The position numbers were made by a program, and so were the translations under genes. Below, piece by piece: positions 1 through 12,223 of a stretch of 64,000 nt of DNA. The DNA is from Alligator mississippiensis (Eukaryota > Chordata > Crocodylia > Alligatoridae). The notes beneath the pieces are model-generated. The model was not told where the DNA came from. It saw only the letters and a program-made list of their open reading frames with translations, and made no database searches. Location: contig NC_081836.1 in assembly GCF_030867095.1 (NCBI RefSeq), positions 30,516,338-30,580,337 on the forward strand, given 5' to 3'. Position 1 is the stretch's first letter. Each line of letters opens with the position of its first letter.

Positions 1-781
1 GCTACTTATTTACCCTGTAATCTGCACCTTCCCCATTCATGGGGAGAGAGAGTCCGGCTGCTACATGCTGAAGCAGCTGGTTGTGCAAGCATCCTAGAAT
101 GAAAGTGCACAGCAGTACTCACGTCTTCTTCTGCATGGTGGGGCTGTATTTCCCTTTGTTTCTTTTCCTGAAGAGAGAGTTCATCGTGACTTCTGTGCCA
201 GCAGCTGCCTCAGTGTGAAACGGTGTTGGCTGGCAGTTCCTTCCTTAACTGGCTCTCTGTAAATCCTTTAGATACTTATTGGAAAGGAAGGAACCAGCCA
301 AGCTCGCAGCTGCCTTCCACCCTGCTCCCTGTCACTACTACAGGGAGTGTGAGCTCTGTCTGCTGAGCTGGGTAGGGCTCTCCCAGAGAAGGTGGTGCTT
401 ACCTAAAACACATGTCACAGGCACAGGCGGAGCTACATGTGGTTCCCCAGACAGTAACCTCTGCTCCAGGCAAGAGCAAAGTCACATTGAGCAATCTAAA
501 TCCCTGTGTGAATGTGTGTGTGAAGGTCAGAGCTTACAGTCCCTAGCTGGAATTAACCATCCTGGTCTATTGACTGTGTTATTGTTCAGAGGGGCTCAAA
601 ATAGGGTAGGGATTGAGCTGCTCTGAAATACACCCCAGAAGCCAAGCCAAGGAGGGAAAACTAAGCCTGACCTGGGGGGGCACATAACATATGCCTGGGT
701 AGCTGCCTGGAACTGTGCCTACTAATAGTTAGACCAGTCAGATCTGTGATACAGATAGACATATACAGGCTAGCTGTAATC
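1..781. other. Unassigned sequence, no feature recognised
   Basis: I see no gene, RNA or repeat that I can name. Short open frames here have no recognisable domain and no repeated relatives elsewhere in the window. Confidence 0.4.
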
Positions 782-1047
782 CGGTGATACTAAACTGAGG
801 TGCTATGGCACTCTACAATACCATGACAGCCTGTTAAGGGTGCTGTGGGATGTTGTATAATATTAACACTGTGAAGTGTGCAAACAGTTGCACATGATGC
901 ATAAGATAAACTTAGAATCCACAAAGTCAAAATTTCTCTACAACAAATGAACCGCTCTATTATTTTTCTGTAGTTAAAGCACAAGTGAAAGCAAATAGCT
1001 GGCATTTTCCAAGGGGTCATTGAGCCTAAATAGTACAAGAACCACTG
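782..1047. mobile_element. Old hAT-like MITE, 266 bp
   Basis: A non-autonomous DNA transposon with no coding capacity. The right end reads gaaccactg, which is the reverse complement of the hAT-type end cagtggttc, and the left end is a decayed version (cggtgatactaaactgagg). The flanks carry a near-perfect 8-bp target duplication, ctgtaatc at 774-781 and atgtaatc at 1048-1055 (7 of 8). The interior resembles the element at 25624-25914: both have a gcactct motif near the left end and a gag-ctaaa motif before the right end. Length and an 8-bp duplication are typical of hAT. The exact family is not identified. Confidence 0.7.
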
Positions 1048-1587
1048 ATGTAATCCAACAAGACAGGAACAGGTAACCGGAACACAGATAACTGTGGTGG
1101 CAGGGGCTTCAGCATCAGCAGGGCAAGCTAACCTGGAACTGTAGGGACTTCCTTGGCCACCTGAACTTCACTTGCCTCTGGCTTGGTGTATGTGTATACA
1201 CATGTCATTGTCCTACCACCAGGCTGCATATAGTGGGAATGGCTGACGGTAAGTGACTAAGGTCTGTGTGTGCTGCCAGGGCTGAAGTCCTGGGTTCAAA
1301 TATGGGGGGGGGGGGTAGTAAATTAGTTAAAGAAGTAGGGGCTGATGATAGGAGAAGATCTGACATATATAGCCACAGGGACATGGGATTACTCAGGAGA
1401 GCTCTTGGAGCTCTGATAATGTCCCCCTTTTATGTCTCCCTGGGTACAGAGCACTAGTGAGTTTTAGGAAGGACTTGAATGGGGAGCAAGAGGCAGGTTG
1501 GTTTGAGAAGGTGTCCCCAGGAACATACCAAGGCTCTGGCTGATAAGGCATAATAATAGTGATTAACATGTAGCCCTTTGCACCAGT
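1048..1587. other. Unassigned sequence with a G12 run
   Basis: Nothing gene-like is recognised. A run of 12 G lies at 1304-1315. Such runs are common polymorphic or assembly-sensitive sites. Confidence 0.4.
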
Positions 1588-1695
1588 ATCATTAGCCACA
1601 TTGTTTTCTGATGGGGAAACAGAAGGGCTGAGTGAATAAGTGACTTGCCCAAGGTTATGCTGTGAATCAGTGACAAAGCTTGGGATAAACTCCAG
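1588..1695 (+). repeat. MIR-type SINE, 5' part (interrupted)
   Basis: The stretch contains the MIR core signature: gatggggaaac at about 1610 and gtgacttgcccaaggt at about 1640, followed by a decayed body ending at aaactccag. The MIR 3' part resumes at 2421 after the TIR element at 1696-2420. The core motifs are seen directly. Assignment to the amniote MIR/CORE-SINE group is established knowledge of that consensus. Confidence 0.75.
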
Positions 1696-2420
1696 GGCTA
1701 GGGGCAGATGTTGCACATAAACTGATTTAAATGATCAGAAACTGGTTTAAACCTGTAACAGAACAGAAGCTCAATGCACATAAACCAGCTTCAAAATGGC
1801 TGAAACTAAACCTAGTTGAATGTAGTATCAGACTTAATCGATTTGGGTCAAAGCGGTTTATGAAACTTCTGTCCCAGACCTCTTCCTGGTTTAAATTAAA
1901 ACACAGTCCCTTGGCTTCCCAGCATGCTTTCCAGCCCTGGGCTGTACTGTGCTGTCTGCTCCAGCAGAGAAGCGGGGGAACAAACCCTGGCTGGGGTCTG
2001 GGGCCAGGGAGGGGGGTTAAACTTCCCTCCCCGAGTAAAGAGCTGCCCTGCCTTGCTAAAAATTTACTGCTGGCTGTGGTTGTAGATTATGAATCCCAGA
2101 GGCACCTTGAAGCAGAAAGAGGAAGTGATGAGCACCCTGCAGAGTCCTGCTTATGTGATTTTGGACTGCAAATCTTAGAGACTTCTGGGGCAGCAGGAAG
2201 AGGAAATGAACATACAGTTCATGTTGGCTATGTGCCAGAGAGCTGTGCTCTAGTGCCCCCCATCTTCTGGTCTGAGCCACTATAAGGCACATGGCTGCAT
2301 TTCCTGATTCAAAAGTGAATGTGTGTCTAGTTGTTTCTCAGTTTAATTTCTGCAGTTTAGACTAACCCGCAAAGACTGAATTGATTCAGCCTCAGGCTTT
2401 TTAACTGTCTGTACTTAGCC
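1696..2420 (+). mobile_element. TIR-A DNA transposon, copy 1 (725 bp)
   Basis: A non-autonomous element with inverted ends: ggctaggggcagatgtt on the left and the reverse complement of ggctaagtacagacagtt on the right. Copies 2 (10831-12721) and 3 (15589-17972) share these ends and the adjacent motifs cataaacc, cttctgtcccagac and ttcctggttta. The insertion splits a MIR, with cag before and tag after, suggesting a 3-bp target duplication. The superfamily is not settled. A PIF/Harbinger relative is possible from the duplication size, but the target is not the usual TWA. A 184-codon open frame inside (1731-2285) shows no transposase motif, so I treat it as chance. Confidence 0.7.
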
Positions 2421-2478
2421 TAGGTGTCCTGACTCCCAATCCTGTGCCCTGTCCACTGAACTAGAAACCCCTTCCATA
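2421..2478 (+). repeat. MIR-type SINE, 3' part
   Basis: The sequence taggtgtcctgactccca followed by cctgtgccctgtccactgaa matches the usual MIR 3' half, in the same orientation as 1588-1695. The two pieces join if the TIR-A element is removed. Confidence 0.7.
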
Positions 2479-3164
2479 GACTCCCATGCCCCCAGGTGAA
2501 GTCTAAAGGGAATCTAGTTCTAAACTACAGGCAACAACTAGACAGTGTTCACTAAAGCTGCTGCTGTAAATGAAAGATCAAAGCTCTCTAATAAATCCTG
2601 CAGGAAATCCTGATCATTAGTAGCTTGGGCATTCTGGGTTGCTCCTTACAAAATAGAAGGGAAAGGAATTAAACATGGGATATTAAATGAAATATGGGAA
2701 TAAAAATGACCCTTCCCCCTGGCACATGTAGGAAGTAAAAGGTCTTAGTTTTACACAACATAATGTGCATAATTCATTCATTAGGAGTAGCTCTTTATTT
2801 GTATCCACTGCAACCACCTGGGACTAAATGAATTAAGTCTACAATGTGAAGGAAATCAATGTAATTTGCTTCTTTGTGCTACCCTGCATTGTTAAATCTA
2901 CCTAAATTTTTCAGTAATGTGTCACAGGCCGGCAGAATAGACCAGCAGTTAGAACAGAGGGGTGTGGATGCTTTTACCTCTGCCTCTCAATCAGGGTAGT
3001 CTGTAACACAGCAAATCCAAAACAGACCCATTCTGCACAGTGGAAAGTAATTTAGCTTGCTTCCATTCTCGGGAGTGAGGTGCAGCGATAACTTCTGAGA
3101 GGTGCTAGCCACTGCAACTGTACTGGATTCAAATGGGTGCCTACCTGGTTTTCAACAGAAGTCC
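2479..3164. other. Unassigned AT-rich sequence
   Basis: No gene or named repeat is recognised between the MIR remnant and CR1 copy A. Confidence 0.4.
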
Positions 3165-5232
3165 ATCATAGATGTTAGATGTTAGGGTCGGAAGGGACCT
3201 CAATAGATCATCAAGTCTGACCCTCTGCATAGGCAGGAAAGAGTGCTGGGTTTAGATTACCCCAGCTAGATGCCTATCTAACCTCCTCTTGAAGACCCCC
3301 AGGGTAGGCGAGAGCACCACCTCCCTTGGGAGCCCATTCCAGACCTTGGCCACTCGAACTGTGAAGAAGTTCTTCCTAATGTCCAGTCTAAATCTGCTCT
3401 CTGCTAGCTTATGGCCATTATTTCTTGTAACCCCCAGGGGCACCTTGGTGAGTAAAGCCTCACCAATTCCCTTCTGTGTCCCCGTGATGAACTTATAGGC
3501 AGCCGACAGGTCGCCTCTCAACCTTCTCTTGCGGAGGCTGAAGAGGTCCAGGTGCCCCAGTCTCTCCTCATAGGGCTTGGTCTGCAAGCCCTTAACCATA
3601 CGAGTGGTTCTTCTCTGGACCCTCTCCAGGTTATCTGCATCCCTCTTGAAGTGCGGCGCCCAGAATTGCACGCAGTATTCCAACTGCGGTCTGACCAGCG
3701 CCCAATAGAGGGGAATTATCACCTCCTTGGATCTGTTCATCATGCATCTGCTGATGCACGATAAAGTGCCATTAGCTTTTCTGATGACTTTCATCACACT
3801 GACAAGTCATGTTCATCTTGGAGTCCACTAGGACTCCAAGATCCCTCTTCACCTCCGTGCCACCCAGCAGGTCATTTCCTAGGCAGTAGGTATGCTGGAC
3901 ATTTTTCCTCCCTAGGTGCAGCACTTTGCATTTCTCCTTGTTGAACTACATTCTGTTGTTTTCCGCTCATATGTCCAACCTGTCCAGGTCTGCTTATAGT
4001 TGTTCCCTGCTCTTCGGCATGTCTAATTCTCCCCACAGCTTTGTGTCATCCGCAAACTTGGACAGAGTACGCTTCACTCCCTCGTCCAAGTCGCTGATGA
4101 AGATATTGAAGAGTATTGGTCCAAGGACCGAGCCCTGAGGGACCCCACTGCCCATACTCTTCCAGGTCGATACTGACCCGTCCACTATGACTCTCTGGGT
4201 GCGACCCTCTAGCCAATTCACCACCCACCGGACTGTGTAGTCATCCAAGTCACAGCCTCTTAACTTGTTCACCAGTATGGGGTGGGATACCGTATCGAAG
4301 GCCTTCCTGAAGTCTAAGTATACGACATCCACCCCTACTCCTGCGTCCAGGTGTTTTGTAACCTGGTCATAAAAAGAGACTAGATTAGTCAGGCACGATC
4401 TGCCTGCTACGAACCCATGCTAGTTTCCCCTCAGCATAATTTTTCCTGCCAGGCTCTCGCAAATGTGAGCCTTGATAATTTTTTCAAAGACTTTGCCTAG
4501 GATAGAGGTGAGACTGACTGGCCTATAGTTGCCTGGGTCCTCCTTCCTCCCCTTCTTGAAAATGGGGACCACATTGGCCCTTTTCCAGTCCTCTGGGACC
4601 TGGCCTGTGCACCATGAGCGTTCAAATATTCCCGCTGGTGGCTGTGCAATGACGTCAGCCAGTGCCTTCAGTACCCTTGGATGGAGCTCATCCGGGCCTG
4701 CCGACTTAAACGCATCCAATTCCTCCAAGTGCCTCTGCATCATCTTAGGGTCTACGCTTGGCAGTCTGGTGCCTTGCTGCTGCCTCTCTACAACCCCAGT
4801 GAGAGCCTTGTCCTGCCCCTCACTTAGGAACACTGAAGCAAAGAACTCATTGAGGAGTTCAGCCTTGTCCTCCCTGTCTGTCACCAATTGTTTCTGCCCA
4901 TTTAGTAGGGGTCCTATTCCTCCCTGGGCCTTCCTTTTACTCCCTATATATCTAAAAAACAAATTTTTGTTATCCTTTACTTGGGATGCCATCCTCAGCT
5001 CCATGGTAGCTTTGGCCCGTCTAACTGCCTCCCTACAAGCGCGAGCAGAGGAGGTATACTCCTCTTTAGTAATCTCTCCCCGTTTCCACTTTTTATATGC
5101 CCCCCTTTTTGCCCGTAGGCTGCTCTGGATTTCTCTGGTCAGCCAAGGAAGCCTCTTGGCTCCTTTCCCCCTTTTTCCCCGCATCGGGCTTGTCTCCGTC
5201 TGTGCCCGAAGGATCATTTCCTTAAGGCACAG
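3165..5232 (-). mobile_element. CR1 LINE copy A, 5'-truncated, decayed
   Basis: A 3' fragment of a CR1 retrotransposon on the minus strand, covering most of the reverse transcriptase (RT) and the short 3' UTR. The minus-strand frame 5232-4420 encodes the pre-RT and fingers region (PWLTREIQSSL, FKSAGPDELHPRVLK, NVVPIFKKGRKEDPGNYRP). The palm follows at 4332-3994 with [14 protein letters not shown] and the catalytic FADDTKLWG. The thumb and C-terminus are at 3797-3252 (RPQLEYCVQFWAPHFKRD). The frame is broken by a TAG after MLRGN near 4420, a stop after REQL near 3994 and a frameshift. The 5' homology to copy E stops at about 5232, a usual LINE 5' truncation. The endonuclease and ORF1 are absent. 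It is a dead copy. Confidence 0.92.
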
Positions 5233-8029
5233 CCTTAAAACAAACAAAAGCAGTACATTTGTGCAAAACATTCTGATTCAAAACAACTGGCTGCATCTGA
5301 TGGAATCCTTTTACAATGAGATGCTGCAGTCCAGCTGTAGTGATGAACTCCAGAAGGCTGCCACTGAATTTCTGAGCATCAGCTCTAATGTCAGATGGAT
5401 CCTAAAACTGCTTAAGAGATTTTTCTGAGAGTTGAGTGGGATCATTTCACCAGCATCACAAATTGTCATCATCGCCATCATTTACTGCCAAGCACAGCCC
5501 AGGCCTTCTCCCCCTGAATGCCTTATTACTGGAGTATGGAAGCTGAGGGAGCTGTGGGATCATGGTTGACTCTAATAGGCCAAAGGACACAGTGTTGTTT
5601 AGCTACGTGTTCATTTCTTTGAAGGCAAACCTTAGCTGCAGCACTCCTGCATGTTGGTCTGAATTTAACTTTGAACCTTTTAAGAGAGCCCTGTGATTTC
5701 TCCAGAGTGCATGTGTTGATGGCTAAATACATGCTGTAGTTATGTCATCTTTTAAACACTCCTATCAATTAATCATTTAAAAATCAGCTTGGCCCTGAGC
5801 CGAAGCCCCATGTCTGATGCACAGCAGTTTCTTCATTCAGTGCCTGATGTAGCCACAGCACACAATCGTATTACAGCAGGAATGCCTGGAGCAGTAGCTG
5901 GGAGGAAAATTAAATTCTTCAGAGGCTGCAATCATGCCCAGGGTTGCCATCTCTGTGTAGGAGGGCCTGTGTCCCATTGGGTGAGGAGGGGGTGTGTACC
6001 TACCATAATTGTCTCCCATCACTGTCTTATCTGAGTACCTCACAGGGGAATGGATTTGTCTCCATTTCCCAGATCCTCACGGATGTGACTGAGTGCTTCC
6101 CTCAGCAGTTGCACTAGGAATTCCATATGCAGAGGGCCTGCACCCTCCATAATTTGCCTGAGGCCTCCCAGGAAGTGTGTGGGAGAGCTGGAACTAACCT
6201 TTCTCCTATCAATACAGAGATGCAAAAGAGAAGGGTACTTAGCAAGATTGCAGGACAGGTGCTCAGATGTTGTAAACTACTAGAGGCCTCTGACAGTGAC
6301 CAACTCTGTCTTCTCTGTGTGAAAGATAGACCACAAACTGCATTGCTACCGGTCAATAAACAGTCATGACTATGGCAGCCCTGTAGAAAGTATGGCTATG
6401 GGTGCCATTAACATTGGAAAAATGTATTCAATGAACACAGGACTCCAACTTCCTTCCTTCTGATAGAAATCCTTTTCATTCCCCTCCTTCGCAGCAAGGC
6501 AGCGACATACTGCAGCTAGCGTGAGAATTGTTATCAACTAGCATTGCAATGGGAGGGGGATTTGGAGTGCTAGTGTTACCATGTGTGTTGATGCCAGCCC
6601 CTACCTGGAGGAGAGCAGAACAAAGAGCCATCCAAGGTTGTATCTGACAGTGCCAAGTGAGGGGTAGGGATGCAGAAGGAAGAGATAATTCTTTAGGAGC
6701 AGCAGGCAGCTGTGGATCAAAGTGACATGGGTGTAGAGAATAAAGCTGGGGGTTGAGCAGCATACAGTAGAGGTGTGTGTAGAGGTGCTGAATGACTTTA
6801 TTAATGGAGAAATGAGAAAGCACAGTGGCTCTAGGGCTAGGTCCTTTATGGGGAGGGGAACAGTTGTTGAGAGCCAGCCAGATCAAGCACATATGACTTT
6901 TCTCTTTGGACTGAATGGGGACCACATGCAAACACAGAAATCATCTGCTTGTGAGCATTGCATGATACAGGAAGAATTTCTTTCTTTGCAAAACAAGAGA
7001 GCAAGCTAATACAGGCCTGGAGAGAGAGAGAGGCATGAAGGCAGAACAAAGATCAGAGCTTTCAGGAGCCCTCAGAGTTAATTTCTTGAGTCAATCCTGC
7101 CAGCTTTCACACCGCCTGAAAACAACAGCATTGATCTCTGTCTGTCTCATACCAAAGAAGTGCACCTAGGGGAGAGGTTCCTCTCTTACTGTCTTGCAAA
7201 TTGAGAATGCTTTGCTTTCTTCCAGCAAAAGATCTTAGATATTTACAAGGTATAACAAATTAACTTCATACTTTTCCCAAACTCCCAGGGTGCAGTCTTA
7301 AGTGGTAAGCTGGCTGTTGGGGGAGGTTTTGTTTGGCATGTTAGGAATGTCCAGTGCCAAGTAGGACTAACGGTGTAGTTATGCAAGTAACTTTTTCCCC
7401 TATTTGTATGAAAACCACAAACTGCATCATCCCACTTCCCTGGCACTGTCTGCCTTCTTGGGCACTCCCTTGGCCCATCAGGTAGCAATATGCCAATGTA
7501 TAAACAGGTGGACCAAGACTTAGAGCTGGGGACTGGGCTTGTTACTTTTTGTTGGGGAATGCAGTAGGTGGTGGCATCACCATCTTCAACACAATGCATA
7601 ATGTCCCCTCTTTGCTGCAAACCTGGACAGGCTATGGGTTGTGTAACAAGGGTCTGTCCCAGGGGTGGCTAGGACACCTCTGGAGCCCCTCAGCCCTTGT
7701 GACCTTTACTTTCTTTAGAAAATCTTTCCTTCAACTTTTCTGCCATGCCTTGATGTAATTATGCTTTTAGAAAAAAAAGGGAGGATGCCCCAGGACTCCC
7801 CAAGTGAGATCTTATGCTCATGAACACAGGTGCCATCGCTCAGCTCCTTAAGGGCTAATTGCATGGTCTCCTCATCTCCCTGTTTAGCCATGCCCAAGCC
7901 TCACAGATTTTACCTACCCTTGGGCATTAAGCTCTATCATCCTATCTGGTCAATACCCCATCCATGGGCCTTCAGCCCACTGGTGATGTGTTGAGGAAGA
8001 GGGTATTGGAAGCGGTGGGGGGGGGAAGA
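5233..8029. other. Unassigned sequence, 2.8 kb
   Basis: Ordinary mid-GC DNA. I see short, unsupported open frames only and no repeat family I can name. No conserved exon is apparent. Confidence 0.4.
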
Positions 8030-8190
8030 TATGCCCCTCCAGAGTACTGGATGCAGTACTCCAGCTGCGGTCTCACCAATGCTGAGTAGAGTGGCAGAAT
8101 CACTACTTTGGTTTTGCTGGAGATGCATGCCAGGGTATTGTTAGCCCTGCTGGTTACAGCGTCACTCATGTTCATACTGTGGTCTATTAT
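8030..8190 (-). mobile_element. CR1 fragment B (RT thumb piece)
   Basis: About 160 bp, minus strand. The translation SRANNTLACISSKTKVVILPLYSALVRPQLEYC matches the thumb segment seen in copies D and G, given here in outline only. Homology stops on both sides without a 3' UTR, so this is an internal relic. Copy G (SRANNTLACI) is the closest relative in the window. Confidence 0.75.
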
Positions 8191-9876
8191 TAGCCCTTCA
8201 TTATCTGCCTTCTACCTCACTTTATTGTAGGGTTTGAACGAGTCTTGCAACAGTGGCAGCTGGAAGCCAGAAGGAGCCACTGCTGCTGCTGCTGCCTGAG
8301 CTGCTTAGAAAGGCATGGGGTGGGACGGGGCCTCACCTCCTGGGGGGGGGGGGGCTCCCCCCTCCTGAGCTCCCCCATATTTCAAACCCTGTTTTATAGT
8401 CTATTGTGTTTGTTTCAGAATAGGAGGACCCTCCACAATCTGTTGAGTTTGGTGTCCCTGCTGGCTGTTGATGCTGTTGCCTACCTCCCTGTATAACCAG
8501 GAACTGTCTATAGGTTCTGTGGGGAGTTGGGGCTCTTTCCATTGCTCAGTAATGTGAGGTCTTTTGTGGGATGATTGGGGTTGCCAGTGTCTTGCACGCT
8601 CTAGCTTTCATGAGACGAGGCACAAGAAAGTGGAGTCCATGGGAAAGATTTTCTCCAGGAGTCTGCAAGCAGTCCTGGAGCAGGCTCCTTTATGGTAAAG
8701 CATCTACCTGAGCTGGAGAGGGAGAGTCTGATGGGTGCAAAACTGTTTCAACTTCTCTACTGAGAGCAGCACAGTCCCAAGTATTGCTGGCACTGGCCAG
8801 GGGCAGGGCTAGAGATGGGCAGGCTTGGTGTTTCCTCACTTCACAGCTGCTGGCAGACCTTAAAATGCCCAACCCCAAAGAAATACCTGAGGAAAGGCAG
8901 AGTTAATTTCTCTTTCTCTCTAGTGAGAAACTGCCCTTCCTGGGCTTGGGAGCTGCATCTTCCTGTGCCAGCAAGGGTGAATCAGACCCATCAGCACAGA
9001 AGGGTATAAATAGACTTAATGCTGCGCATGACAGAAATGCATGTGCGGCCCTGTCTCGGCAGAGATGCTGAATTCATGCACTCAAACTAGAGCTCATCCA
9101 TCGTTTAATTCAAAATATTTTTGGTAAAAAATGATTTTTTTTCAAAGTGGGAATTTCTATTGGAAATGTCTGAGTTTGCCAATGTTTTAGGAATGTAAAA
9201 CATATTAACGTTTTGGCTGAAAGACAAATTTTCAGGGTTTTTTGACAAAACCTTGGAAACCTTTGAAGAAAATGTTGTAGGAAAACACTTCCTGGTCCAT
9301 CACAAATCCTCAATGAAGCAAAACTCTCCTTGATTTACTATATGAGGGATGGTTTCTGCATTTGGTCCCATTTATTACAAAAGGAACCCTTGGAAAATTC
9401 CTGTGTTGCTCTAATATCATTATGCCAAAGTTTTTACCACTGCCTAAAAACAAAGAAACTGGTGGTTAGGAAGAAGACTGTAAGCCCAGTTTTGGTTTAT
9501 ACAGCTCCTTCTGGATGCATAGTATAATCAAATTGTTTGCTATGAAATGTATAATGGGTACAATGGTTTCATTTCTATGGTGAGTCAGAATCTTTTCTCT
9601 TTCACATAACAATGCTCTTAGATAATGCTTCACTTCCAAGGATCTCAGCAAAAGAAGAAGCATCATGGCAGAGCACAAGGGTGGGAAGTATTGTTTTTTA
9701 TGAATGTCATAGGCCTTTGAGGGTTTCTGTTTGCTTGGCTGTCCTGGATACCAGGAGCTAAAGGAAAAGAAGCTGTTAGGGGAGAAGCCTTAAGGAAATA
9801 ACATGACATAGGTAACAGGCCTGGAGGAATCAAAGGCAATCTGGGGAATACCTTTTATCTGGGCTAGAATGGTTTC
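8191..9876. other. Unassigned sequence with a G13 run
   Basis: No gene or repeat is recognised. A run of 13 G at 8342-8354 is followed closely by C-rich sequence. An AT-rich tract lies at about 9100-9300. Confidence 0.35.
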
Positions 9877-10396
9877 ATAGTAGCTAGGGTCAGGAGGAAC
9901 CTGAACAGATCATCTAGCCTGGCCCCCTGCCACAGGCAGGAATGAATGCTGGGTTCACAAGACCCCAGACAGGTGATCGTCCAACCTCCTCTTGAATATG
10001 CCCAAGGTAGGGGTGAGGACCACTTCCCTGGGAAGTTGGTTCCAGATTTTGGCCACCCTAACTGTAAAATATTGCCTTCTGATCTCCAACCTAAACCTAT
10101 TCTCCATCAGCTTATGACCATTGTTCCTCGTCACCCCAGGTGGTGCTGGGGAGAAAAGAGCTCTGCCTATTAGCTGTTGATCTCCCCTGATGAGCTTGTA
10201 GGCAGCCACCAGGTCCCCCCTCAGCCTCTTCTTGCTGAGGCTGAACAGGTTCAGGTCCTTCAGTCTCTCCTCGTAGGGCCTGTCCTGCTGCCCTCTCACC
10301 AAGCGGGTGGTCCTTCTCTGAACCCTCTCCAGGCTGGTCACATCCCTTTTGAAGTGCGGCACCCAGTACTGGACGCAGTACTCCAACTGCGGCCTG
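9877..10396 (-). mobile_element. CR1 LINE copy C, 3' 0.5 kb
   Basis: Minus-strand CR1 3' end. The tail (ctagggtcaggaggaacctg, near 9890) is followed by the C-terminal RT coding region, translating as LNLFSLSKKRLRGDLVAAYKL and TVRVAKIWNQLPREVVL. The fragment stays open for about 150 codons but lacks the palm and catalytic aspartates. It is 5'-truncated at about 10396, just after the QLEYCVQYW segment. No function is expected. Confidence 0.9.
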
Positions 10397-10830
10397 ACCT
10401 GACCTGCGGTTGATTTTCTCATGACTGATCCTGGGATCACAGGGAATCCTAAACCTGAAAAAGTGCTGCCCTCATGAAGGAGGAGAGTTAAGTGGGCTGT
10501 GAGCAGCTAGGAGATGACTGGCAGAAACAGAGGAAGCGTACTGTAAGCAGGACAGGCTGGCTTTAGCATGTCAGAGATAGGAATAACCCAGACCCCATGA
10601 GTTATGGGTAGGAGTTAAGCTTAGCTAAGGAGCATGTGCCTGAGCCTTTCAGGGGTTATGACTTTCTAAATGCTTTGCACTTCTGAGGAGGGAATAAGTG
10701 CTGCTTTGCTACTTGTGTCATTGCAAATGGATGCTCCCAAAGGAGACTCTTTACAGGGGCAAAACCACCTGAAGCCTGCTATTGGCACACCTGTGAACCA
10801 GGCAGTTGTCATTCAGGAGCTGGTCCTAGA
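10397..10830. other. Unassigned sequence
   Basis: No recognisable gene or repeat lies between CR1 copy C and TIR-A copy 2. Confidence 0.4.
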
Positions 10831-10921
10831 GGCTAAGTACAGACAGTCAAAAAGCCTGAGGCTGAATTGATTCAGTCTTTGCAGGTTAGTCTAAACTGTA
10901 GAGATTAAATTGAAACAGAAG

Positions 10922-11973
10922 TGTAACCCGGGCGGTACTTCAAAAAAGGTACCCCCTCTCCAATTGAAGGGATCAAAGCAGGTGCACAAGCGCTGTGGGA
11001 GGTGTAGGGACTCTCCTCCCCCTATAGAGTAGAGCCAGACCACCACTGGGGACTTAACCATATACCTTTTAATGAGGGAACAATACTGGGAACATAACAG
11101 GCATAATCAGGGGGTATAGTGGACACTACAATGCCCCAACAGGGCAGGATTCAACAATTAGACACTTACAATCATTGACAAAAGACAGGGTTAACAAAAT
11201 ATAAAAACACAAACAGCAGAGCAAACAATACTGGTCGGGGAAATATAAAAAGGCACAAAATACAAAATGTCAAAGGACAAAGAAATATAGGGCCTAGGTA
11301 CCTGGAATGGGAGAAAGGGGGAAAACACAATAGCCCCTTTCCGCTGCAAGAAGAATTTCTCCTTGTTAGCTCACTCACCCCAAGTCACCAAAGCTGGGAC
11401 TTGAATTTGGATCTACCATGTGGTAGGTAGGAACACTGCCACACAGCCACCAGTGTTGGTACTGCTTCAAGCTGCTAGGGGTCTTAACCTTTCTGGAGCC
11501 CTGGCCTCACATCAAGCTGTCTCATCTCTGGAGGAGCTGGAAGCAGAGCTGGGAACCCCTCAGGTCACTGCTCAGATCCTTGCTGAAGCGAGAAGCCTTT
11601 CCTACTGGCCACAGCCTCTCGTAGGGGATCCTGGAGCCCAGCAGGAAGCCTCTCCTGCCGGCTGCACGCCGTGCTGCTGAAGGTCCAACTGCTGCCTGCA
11701 GGTCCTGCTCCTTTAGGCTCTTCTGGGGCAACTGCTTCTGCCCTGCTGGCTCACCTCTTTGAAACTCCTTCCTCATGGTCCCTCACTGGTCTCTTCCCTG
11801 AGTCAGCCGTGCTGCCCCTTTTATCCCCCTCCAGGTGACCCAAGGGGCCAATCAGGGGACACGAGGGGTGAGTCTCTGGGGCCTGATTGGTGAGGAAAGG
11901 GAATCCCAAGTCCTCCAATCATCTTTTGCCCTTTCAAAACCCCTGGGCTAGGTCACTGCCAGCTAGCCCATCA
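10922..11973 (-). mobile_element. Solo LTR of an endogenous retrovirus, 1052 bp
   Basis: The block starts tgtaacccgg and ends agcccatca on the plus strand, so it has TG...CA ends. It is flanked by a 6-bp direct duplication, cagaag at 10916-10921 and 11974-11979. The minus strand looks like the transcription sense: ggggataaaagggg, a TATA-like box near 11825, lies downstream of CCAAT-type motifs near 11852 and 11890, and an attaaa variant polyadenylation signal lies near 11060. No gag, pol or env sequence remains, so LTR-LTR recombination presumably removed it. The retroviral genus is not assigned. Confidence 0.75.
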
Positions 11974-12205
11974 CAGAAGTGAACAAACACCTACCTTTGA
12001 TTCGGGAAATGCTGCCACATGCTTGCTGTAGCTCAGGCCAGAAGCCATGGGATGCTACAGCACAGCTCTCTGGCACACAGCCAGCATGAGCTGTGTGTTC
12101 GCTTTCTGTTCCTGCTGCCCTCAAGGTCTCTGGGATTTGCAGTCCAAAATCACAGCAGCAGGACTTTGCAAGGTTGCTTATCACTTCCTCTTCCTGCTTC
12201 CAGGG

Positions 12206-12223
12206 GCCTCTGGGATTTGTAGT
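12206..12223 (-). promoter_or_regulatory. ZNF143/STAF-like motif in TIR-A copy 2
   Basis: On the minus strand this reads actacaaatcccagaggc, close to the known ZNF143/THAP11 site (ACTACAATTCCCAGMATGC type). A weaker version lies at 12131-12143. Resemblance is by eye. Binding is inference. Confidence 0.35.

Noticed and set aside
1731..2285. 184-codon frame inside TIR-A copy 1 as a transposase
   Set aside because: No DDE-type or DNA-binding motif, and the frame is not kept in copies 2 and 3.
4529..5428. 299-codon plus-strand open frame
   Set aside because: It lies antisense to the CR1 copy A reverse transcriptase; the minus strand carries the recognisable motifs.
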